Shown in pieces: positions 56,552 to 64,000 of a DNA stretch of 64,000 nucleotides. The DNA is taken from the NCBI GenBank assembly GCA_027625915.1, contig JANTQA010000060.1:3224001-3288000 (forward strand), written 5' to 3'. Position 1 is the first letter of the stretch. Each line of letters opens with the position of its first letter. Below the pieces are notes generated by a model. That model made no database searches and was not told the origin of the DNA. It worked only from the letters and a program-made list of their open reading frames with translations. The position numbers and the translations under genes are program-made. Origin of the DNA: Anaeramoeba flamelloides (lineage: Eukaryota > Metamonada > Anaeramoebidae).

Positions 56552-59500
56552 TTAAATCTTTGTTATTTTATTGATATTTATTGGCAATTTTTGTTTTTTT
56601 TTATCCAACAAACGGAATTCATTATATTTAATTGATAAATAGTATAACGTTAACGCCTGGAATATAGAATTAAAATACACCATATATGTTGAATATCTTG
56701 ATGGCTTTAAGACAAAGCACATTATTAAACCCAACCCACCACCGATGACATTTAAATGCTGTGATATCTATTATACAATAGTGTTAATAATAAAATTTAA
56801 TTTAAGTAGTTTTGGGCAAATAGATACATAAATAAATACAATAATATCATTAATGGAAGAAAAAATTTAAATTAAATTATCAAATAATTATGAAGGAATA
56901 AAATTATAAAAAAAAGTAATCAAAAATAAAATGGTTAATTCTAAACGAGTAAAAACACGATCATCACAGAATTGAAAAAAAAAAAATATAATGGAATAAA
57001 AAATACAAGAGAAACACCCATCGTTGTTTGGCTTTTATAACATAAATAGAGTTGTGGGAAATGACTGAAAACTTGAGCAATCGGCTTTATATAATTTGTT
57101 AAAAGCTGCGAAGAAGGAATCCCACTTCCAAGTACATATGGGAAAAATGGGAATAATAACCAATACAAAAAATCAAGTTTGTTTTCATAAATTGAAAATT
57201 GTACCTATATTTTAAGATATTCAAGGATAAAGATATTTCACATTTTGGAAAAGATATAATTATAAAAAAAAATGAAATTAAAAAATATTTAAGAGGTTAG
57301 ATCCCTAAAAAAAAAAAAAAAAAAATTAAAATTAAATAGTGTTAAGAATGGATTAAACTTAAGGGGCTAGTCTCTATTATTTTTTTTTTTTGATAAATTT
57401 CTAAATAAAGATAACTTGTTTATAAATATGTTTAATATTGAAAACAAACAAGTTTTTTCAAATCTAAGTAATTGACAAAAAATTATCTCAATCTCTATTA
57501 AATTTAGGTAAAAAAATTTAATAGAGATTAGTCACTTAAGGTTTACAATCCCTGGAATTGTCAAAAATCGCCTTTTTGAACCACTATTAAAATCTATACC
57601 AAGTCCAAGATCGATAAGATAAGAACCAAATTAACAAGTTGTCATACCCGACACAAGATAATCGTTTTTCAAATTTCAGGGATTATAAACCTTAAAGTAA
57701 CTCTTGTAGAATATTTTTAAATAGTATAAAATTTATTTTTTTTCCATTTTTTCCCTGCTGAATCTTCTTTATATTGGGAAGAAGAGTTACAAAGGAAAAA
57801 GATCAAGTGGTTACCTGCTAATACTGTGACACTGGAACACGAAAGTATGAGTAACTTGAAAATAAAAACTAAAAAGTAAAGGCAAAAATATCAAGAGTTA
57901 AAAAAAACTGGATCAAAAAGAAATTAGAAATAACAACAATTAAACAAAGATCCCCAAATGAACATTCATGATCAATTATGAAATTAAATAAAATTAACCA
58001 AAAGCATTGTGGCTGTGATTTTGGGTATTTCTTAATTAAAATATAAGCATTGTGTATTTTTTTTTTTTGATTTTTTACTAATTGTTAATTACAAACCTTT
58101 TTTCTTTTTCTTTTTTCATTTTTTTTTTTTTCAATTTTTTGCTTTTGCTTTTGAAACAATAAAGATAATTTGATTATGCCCTTCCCTTGAATAATCCTGA
58201 AAACTATTATTTTACGCTTAAATTTCCTTTTAAAAATTTAAGTAAAAGTACACCAAGAATTTAATTTACACTTCTTCAATAATAATAATTAAATGTTTTT
58301 TTTTTCTTTGAAAAACGATCATTGGTAACAAATTAGAACAGTTTTGTGTTTCATGATTAAAAATTGTTTTAATAAACCTTAAAAAAAAGAAATATTTAGT
58401 TTAAGAGTTTTTCTGAATGATATTTTTTTCAAACTTAAAATTGAGACAGATTTTTAAACTATTCTCTCAATAACTTTCAAGAAATCTTATTTTTTTTTTT
58501 AAGTGTAAATAATTTTATTTTCTTTTATGTAATTTGATTTTCTTTTTTATTATTTTTTGGAAAGTTTTAGAGAGAAAAATATCTTATCACACTTATAAAA
58601 TAAATTTTTGATATGCTTTGCTAATGACTACATTTACAATTGAATTTGAGGTATTGAGTGGTTTTACTATGATTCCGATGATGGTAAATCTCATAAATTT
58701 TTATTCAGCAAGATTTAAGAATAGGAAAATGAAATATTTTCTGAATTTGAATTTCCTCTTTATATCAAAAAATGAAAAAGAAAGTTGGGAAAAATCAAGT
58801 TTTTGAGAAAATTTTCTTCTTAGGCAAAAATTGAAAACACTGATACATTGCAGAGAATTTTCTAAGATTTTTTTTTAAGTTGTAGCCCTTTAGTTAAGAG
58901 GGGTTTAAATTTTTGAAACAAAAGTTCAAAATTGAGAAAAATGAAAATTTCTGGGGAATAACACTTTGTTATTTCCTGGTTTGGTTAAAATTTGATAAAA
59001 GCACTACAATGTGCTTGGTATTGTATCAAATTCACCAAAATTCCGATTTTCCTCAAAAAATAGAGATTATTTTTTCTCAGCTGATACAATATAAAAGTTT
59101 TTGTCTTAATAAAAAAACTAACAGACTAATTTCTACAAATTTTAATTTTCAGATCTCATTGAATGCAAAATTCCTCAAAACTTTCCCCACAAAACCCCCA
59201 TCCCAATTTGTCTTGAAACTAACAATTGGGTTTTGAGAGAAACGATTTATACAAATAAAAAAAAAATTTACACAAAAATAAATCAAATATTTTGAGTATT
59301 CGGTAATCGGGATTCTGTTTAAAAAATCAAAGAGAGTAAATACGATTCTTGAAAGAGTTGTTTGGAACTTCAATCCAACAAAAAGAACCAAGGAACCCAC
59401 AAAAACAAAAAAAAAAATTAAGAAAACCGCAATTCCTTTGTAAGAATTGTTTTGATTTCTGAAGACAATGAAACAGCAAGTAATTAAATGTCCAAAAATC

Positions 59501-61392
59501 AGAGACAACGCGTGTTTTTAAAGTTCTAGTTGTTTATTGAAAGTTTGAAATGATCTTCATTTTTTAGGTATGAAAATCGTGATTATTTTTTTTTTTCATT
59601 TTCACGTTTCAAAATAAGGGTGTGAAAGTTAAGGTATAGTAGGGAAAAAAATACCGGAAATGAAAATAATACCTGACAAGATTTTTAATTGTGAATATTA
59701 GGAAAATTGTTATGTAATTATTTTTATTAAAAATCAAATCCTTTTTATAAATAACCAAATTTTTTATGAAACTAAGTAATAAACCTACCCAAAGTTTATT
59801 AAAGTAGGGTGTCTCTAGAATACTCGAGTAATTGCTTGATAGCCTAAGTAGATCAACTTTTTTTGAAAAACAATCGGAGTTTTATAGAGGTTTACGAGAG
59901 TTTGGAAAATGATAATTTTTATTCTTGTTTTTTGATTGATTGAATGGTGACTTGAACAAGTGTAATTGAATTAATCATCATTCTAAGAAGTGGGTGAAGT
60001 TATAATTTTAAAAGTTTGATTCTTCGAAAAAAAGGGATTTGATTTTACAAAAAAGAAAGCACACCTCAATTTTCCCAATATTCACAATTAAAAATCCTGT
60101 CCAGGGATTTTTTTCTCGTATGGTATTTTTTTCAATGCTTTATTTCAAAATATTTCTGTTGATTTTTTCATTAAAAAATACACATAAAATGATTTTTTTT
60201 GATCCTAATTCGAAAATATTTTCATTAACGTCCCTTTACACTTTAAATAAGATTGGATCAAAAGATTTTAAGACAACTTGGTAAATTGCCAACACAGTCT
60301 TTAAACCAAACAATGCTGTCTGAAAAGAAAATAACTACTGGTATTTGAAATTTTGGATTGGATAAAATATCATCTGATATATCTTTGTTTCCAATTCTGA
60401 AATATTCTTTTTATTCGAATTCTCAGTTCTATGGGATGAATAGCATAAAAAAGTACCAAACAAATAAATAAAGAAGCACAAACTACAACCTTTTTCTTGG
60501 GAATTTCTATTTGAAAAAGAAAAATAGGGAAAAGGAAGTGAAAATTCTTTCCCATTTATTATTCAAATACAGGTAATGTAAATTTTGAGGTAATCTTACA
60601 AACAAATTGAGTTTATTGTGGAATATTGGCAAAATAAGTGAATTTAATCTTGCATTCTTTTTATTAAAAAAGTCTCTGTTTTACCGAACTCTGGATCGAA
60701 GTGAATGATTATTTTTTAAATTCTTTCAACTAATACACTTTTCTTGTTTTTTGGGTTGCCTGAACATCTTGACTCATTTCTTCACAGAAAAAAACTTTCC
60801 AGAAAAGCCAACTTTTATTAGAGAGAGAATATGTTTGGATCTTTGTTACATTTTAACAATGAAATTAGATTATTTTTTCATTTCTCATCTTTAAAAAAAA
60901 AAAAGCAAAAACCCCAAGAAACAGGGTATTAAATTTCTTTGTTAAAATTCAAAATATTCTTGTTTTTCATTAATTCTTTGTCCAAAATTAAAGTAATTTT
61001 AATTCCTGTCTATTGGTATTTTCTTCAAGACCAATCAACCAATACATAAAAAAAAAAAAATTAGAAAAAATAAAAAACAAAAAAAGTGTTGTTTCTTGGT
61101 AAAAAGGGAATTGAAAACAAACCATAAAAATTGAATGTTGAATAACATTAAAAAGCCCGTACAATACAACAGGATATGGTTGAGAGTCAAGGTATGAGTT
61201 AACCATAAGAAAACATGCACCAACAAGTTTAATAATGATTCCTGTTGTAGAAAAACCTTTAACAGATTTTCGTTGGTAATTTAAGAGAGCTTGTGGTGCG
61301 TATTGAATGGTGAAACAGATACTCGCAATTAACCCACACATACAAGCCATCCCTGGCCCACTAAATATTGGTTCATCGCTACAATTCGTCAT
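56552..61392 (-). CDS. PQ-loop membrane transporter, cystinosin/SLC66-like (three exons)
   Basis: Exon 1 61123-61392 (MTNCSDEPIFSGPGM...; first PQ-loop YAPQALLNYQRKSVKGFSTT), exon 2 57007-57204 (VQFSIYENKLDFLYWLLFPF...; second PQ-loop HFPQLYLCYKSQTTMGVSL), exon 3 56552-56767 (ISQHLNVIGGGLGLIMCFVL..., stop). All junctions are phase 0; total 227 residues. PQ-loop proteins export amino acids (cystine, cationic amino acids) from lysosomes or act in related organelles. The two PQ-loop repeats, each followed by a helix with a Gly-rich end (LVGACFLM, VIGGGLGL), and about seven spans fit the family; the spacing across the exon 2-3 joint matches human cystinosin. Donors are GTTTGT and GTATTT. Intron 1 is 3.9 kb and holds two MITEs, a LINE tail and unexplained coding-like segments. 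Confidence 0.8.
57363..57535. mobile_element. TTAA-flanked MITE (GGGGCTAGTCTCTATT ends)
   Basis: TTAA at 57359-57362 and 57536-57539; ends GGGGCTAGTCTCTATT / AATAGAGATTAGTCAC. Its end resembles that of dispersed repeat family B (GGGACTAGTAACAC), so it may be the short derivative of it. It shares its right TTAA with the next element. Confidence 0.65.
57540..57691. mobile_element. TTAA-flanked MITE (GGTTTACAATCC ends), 152 bp
   Basis: TTAA at 57536-57539 and 57692-57695; ends GGTTTACAATCCCTGGAA / TTTCAGGGATTATAAACC. Internally it keeps only the subterminal parts of the longer elements at 3722 and 39496, a typical MITE deletion form. Confidence 0.75.
58144..58290 (+). mobile_element. Short LINE 3' tail
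   Basis: The plus strand encodes FDYALPLNNPENYYFTLKFP..., matching the last residues of the LINE at 38823-39345 (…SDFTLKFLKGNLS…). It is followed by the same 'ttacacttcttc' 3' end and an AAT-repeat tail. A 5'-truncated dead copy inside the PQ-loop intron. Confidence 0.6.
59149..60555 (-). other. Coding-like segments inside the PQ-loop intron
   Basis: Several minus-strand frames have membrane-protein composition and raised G+C: 60370-60555 (PKKKVVVCASLFICLVLFYA), 60242-60319 (TALFGLKTVLAIYQVVLK, then SFDPILFK, up to a GTGTAA donor-like site, after a TTTTCAG acceptor) and 59149-59508 (NSYKGIAVFLIFFFVFVG, ... NRIPITEYSKYLIYF). They could be exons of a second multi-span protein nested in the intron, or a decayed gene. 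I could not find a consistent exon chain. Confidence 0.3.
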
Positions 61393-63140
61393 TCTACTTG
61401 GTTTGATTATTTTTAAAGAGATAAAAGGTTAAAAAAATGAAGAAATTGTTTGATGAAAAGATCAACCTTTTGAAAAGATATGAACCTTCAACCTTGTTAT
61501 TTGAAAATTAAAAGTCCTTTTTTTGTATCTATTTGTGAATAAGGGAGATTGAACAAAATCGTGTGATTCGAAGATTATTTATTCACGAATTAAAGGGGTC
61601 AAACCACACTTATCCAAGAGATTAAAACTGTGTCTCAAATAAAAGAGGTGATTTTTTTTTTCTTCTTGGTAAAATACAACATCTAGTTAAATACCTAATA
61701 ATATATCTACAGTAAAATATATTTAGAATCAAAAAATCCTTGATATTTTGAAAAAGCTTTAAATTATGAATTGAATCTGTTCATAATTTGTTGGAATTTT
61801 TTTGTAATTATACCGAATTTTTTTTGTTTTTTTACGAATAAAAAAGATCTCTATTTTTTGAGATATATTTTATATTTTATCTTTACTTTTGAGAATTTCT
61901 TTTTTATGGTAGAAATTGAAGAAACCAATATGGTATTAATTGATTGTTTACCACTATTTTCGTTGATCATTTGATGTGTAGCCTTTAACGAAAAAAGAAG
62001 CATAGGTTTTAATTTAAAAAACACCGTTTTACCTGGTATTCTCCCATTATTTTGGCAACAGCATATAAAATAATTTAATACACAGATTTTGATCAAGAAC
62101 TCTAAAAGTTAACATCACTTTTTGCACATGTGATCTATATGAATTTGTTAACCAATTAGGAGTTGAACAAAACAATCAAAAAAAAATAGTAAATTACTTG
62201 TTATTAACCTTGGGAAAAAATACCCTTTTTCAATAGTAGAAAGCCACAGTTTTAATATTAAATACCTTCTTTTTTTTTATCTTCTTGCTTCAATACAGCA
62301 TCTGGTACAGTATCCGATATTATACATATTTTCAAATATATTTTGTGGGTAAGCTCATTGATTGTTTTTTACTAATTTTTAAATTAGGAATGTAATTTTC
62401 AGATTTTTTTATATTTGTTCAATTTTTTTATCTTTTCGACTTATTTTAACTAAAAATAGAGAAAATTTTTCTAATTTGATTCTTTATTTATCAAATTTCG
62501 ATCTAAATAATTGAACTTTTCGAAACCAATATAATACTTACGTATTGTTTATTATTGGTTTCTTTGATCAATTAATATATAAACTTGGTAAAAAACGATA
62601 ACAGACTTTTTAATTTGAAATGTGGATTTAGCAACCCTTCTTAGTTTATTTTGATGGTAGTATGAAATTAATGATAAAATTAATTGAAAATTTTTCTTTA
62701 TTAATAAATAAATTAGCTTTAAGAAGAATAGGAGAATATAATAAAATGAAAAACCTGTCGGTTTACTTTGGCATTGAATCTTTATTACACTTCTGGTATT
62801 ATTAATTGAAATAAAAAAAAAGTACTCAATTTATTTTCTTTTTTAGAATTTCTAAAATTATTTTTTTGTAAAACTTTTAACATTTTAAAATAAAACAAAA
62901 TAAAAAAGTAATAATGTGAAACATTGTTTATCGAAAATAAAGAATTTTCAAGAAAAGTTAATGATTTGAGTGAACCATTAATTTCAATTTTAAATTAAAT
63001 TCAAAAAGGCAATAAAAAATTTTTTTCAGAAAAGAAAAAGAAAAAGAAAATGAAAATGAATATAAGTTATAGAAAATAGAAAAAGTAAAATCAAAATAAA
63101 ATAAAAAAAATGTATATAATAAAACAAAAAAAAAACAAAT
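61393..63140. other. Intergenic stretch between the PQ-loop gene and the helical protein gene
   Basis: Holds repeat family E copy 2 (62370-62660). Both strands show short coding-like frames at 61900-62096 but nothing that can be called. The PQ-loop promoter should lie just above 61392. Confidence 0.4.
62370..62660 (+). repeat. Dispersed repeat family E, copy 2
   Basis: Partner of 50330-50650, moderately diverged. No ends or coding content recognised. Confidence 0.5.
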
Positions 63141-63144
63141 TAAA

Positions 63145-64000
63145 TTATTTCATCAAAAAACTAATCAAATTTTTAAGAGAGTCCGTAAAATGGTTTTGAT
63201 CTTTATATTTCATTTCATCAATATTATCTAATAGGAAGACACTTATTTGAGAATTATCGAATTTTTTAGTAGATTTTCTTAGGCGTTTGATATTTGGGAT
63301 ATGTGTAATAAAACTTGAGAAATCTTTTGATTTGATATCATTAGCAAAAACGACTAACAAGGAATAGCATTTATGAGCGACTTGACTAAGATGTGTGTCT
63401 TTCGAGTAACCATAATATTTGCAAGTATTCAAAATATGCAAGAATTCAGGAATTGACCATATGAGTCCATAATTAGCAAAATGCCAGATTAACATTTTGA
63501 ACCAGATTGTTTTTAATAAAAGTTTTTTGGTATCTGAGAATTTCAATAAATGGAGCAAGGAATTGATTCCGAAGGAGAATTGAAGTTTACCAGAAAATAT
63601 TTTACTGTAGGCGTTAAAGAATTGTCTTAAGAATTGTGTTTCATCTTTAAATTCAAAAACCCTTTTAAAAATAGTTATTATTTTATTTATGACCTTTAAT
63701 TGAAGATTATGCAATTTATTTAAGAGCTCATTAGCTTCATTTTGTTCTTTAGGTTCCATTGTTAAATACTTTGAAGCTAACATTAATAGCATAGAAGAGA
63801 GCAAAAAATTGTTTCCAGTTTTGAATTGATCACCGAAGGATTCGATTAAATTGATTACTAATTCGAATGTAGGCTTGATCAGGTTCTCTGAACTATAGCC
63901 TTTAAAAATTGTTCTTATCATTTGAAGATCGATTGGTCTAATGCCTTCTACAAGCTTGATTTTTGGCAATTCATCTACTTGGATTAAAGGTAGAACCTTT
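63145..64000 (-). CDS. Large alpha-helical protein, C-terminal part (cut by window edge)
   Basis: The minus-strand frame stays open from the window end (64000) to the stop at 63145, about 285 residues. The apparent start at 63969 is only a TTG; the frame continues upstream (…KVLPLIQVDELPKIKLVEGI), so the gene begins outside. The sequence is a series of amphipathic helices with regular Leu/Ile/Phe spacing (IRPIDLQMIRTIFKGYSSEN, NNFLLSSMLLMLASKYL, SGKLQFSFGINSLLHLLKF), suggestive of HEAT/ARM-type solenoids. No specific family recognised. Confidence 0.7.
   Translation of the reverse strand, partial: KVLPLIQVDELPKIKLVEGIRPIDLQMIRTIFKGYSSENLIKPTFELVINLIESFGDQFKTGNNFLLSSMLLMLASKYLTMEPKEQNEANELLNKLHNLQLKVINKIITIFKRVFEFKDETQFLRQFFNAYSKIFSGKLQFSFGINSLLHLLKFSDTKKLLLKTIWFKMLIWHFANYGLIWSIPEFLHILNTCKYYGYSKDTHLSQVAHKCYSLLVVFANDIKSKDFSSFITHIPNIKRLRKSTKKFDNSQISVFLLDNIDEMKYKDQNHFTDSLKNLISFLMK

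Noticed and set aside
1-64000. tRNA, rRNA, CRISPR arrays, operons, phage-like modules
   Set aside because: I looked for T-loop motifs (GTTCRA), regular spacers and compact same-strand gene runs and saw none.

Overview
The window is a very AT-rich (roughly 80% A+T by eye) nuclear segment of a unicellular eukaryote. The evidence is spliceosomal introns, UTP14, CK2-beta, bZIP and CLCC1-type genes, long Lys/Glu/Asn runs in proteins, and no operons or bacterial signals. The style (AT-rich protist, low-complexity K/E/N proteins, a 24 kDa complex I-type subunit) would fit an amoeboid or anaerobic protist such as Anaeramoeba, but that is only a guess; nothing here fixes the species. Gene density is low. 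Most of the DNA is old mobile-element sequence (short inverted-repeat elements, larger dispersed repeats, LINE tails), and some of it lies inside introns. Layout: 0-11.5 kb is repeats plus an orphan last exon (296-437) and a four-span membrane protein gene (5299-5931) lying between two inverted copies of an element. 11.5-14.5 kb is UTP14. 19.3-20.7 kb is a protein with two winged-helix/LOTUS-like segments. 22.6-28.5 kb is CK2 regulatory subunit beta, which I reassembled from four exons, one intron being 4.9 kb and full of repeats. 28.9-34.3 kb is repeats. 34.3-35.8 kb holds two unknown small genes. 36.6-40.0 kb holds repeats and a LINE tail. 40.4-41.1 kb holds a small unknown gene facing a bZIP factor. 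41.9-46.0 kb holds unknown multi-exon coding blocks and a two-exon secreted or membrane microprotein with a cystatin-like core. 47.0-48.4 kb holds a CLCC1-like ER membrane protein and a small membrane ORF. 49.7-52.2 kb holds unknown exons and the NDUFV2/NuoE [2Fe-2S] subunit. 56.5-61.4 kb is a PQ-loop (cystinosin/SLC66-like) transporter in three exons with a 3.9 kb intron. 63.1-64 kb is a helical protein cut by the window edge. The identified genes are unlinked housekeeping functions: ribosome assembly (UTP14), kinase regulation (CK2-beta), transcription (bZIP), organelle NADH oxidation (NDUFV2), and ER or lysosomal membrane functions (CLCC1-like, PQ-loop). The non-genic part is dominated by at least five families of short terminal-inverted-repeat elements. 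Two have TA-type ends (one starting CAGT, as in Tc1/mariner MITEs) and at least three are flanked by TTAA (piggyBac-like targets). They are often nested or share the same target site. I found no tRNA, rRNA, CRISPR array or convincing new defence-like system. The most interesting points are the inverted-repeat-bounded gene at 5.3 kb, the paired TTAA elements, and the exons hidden by long introns.
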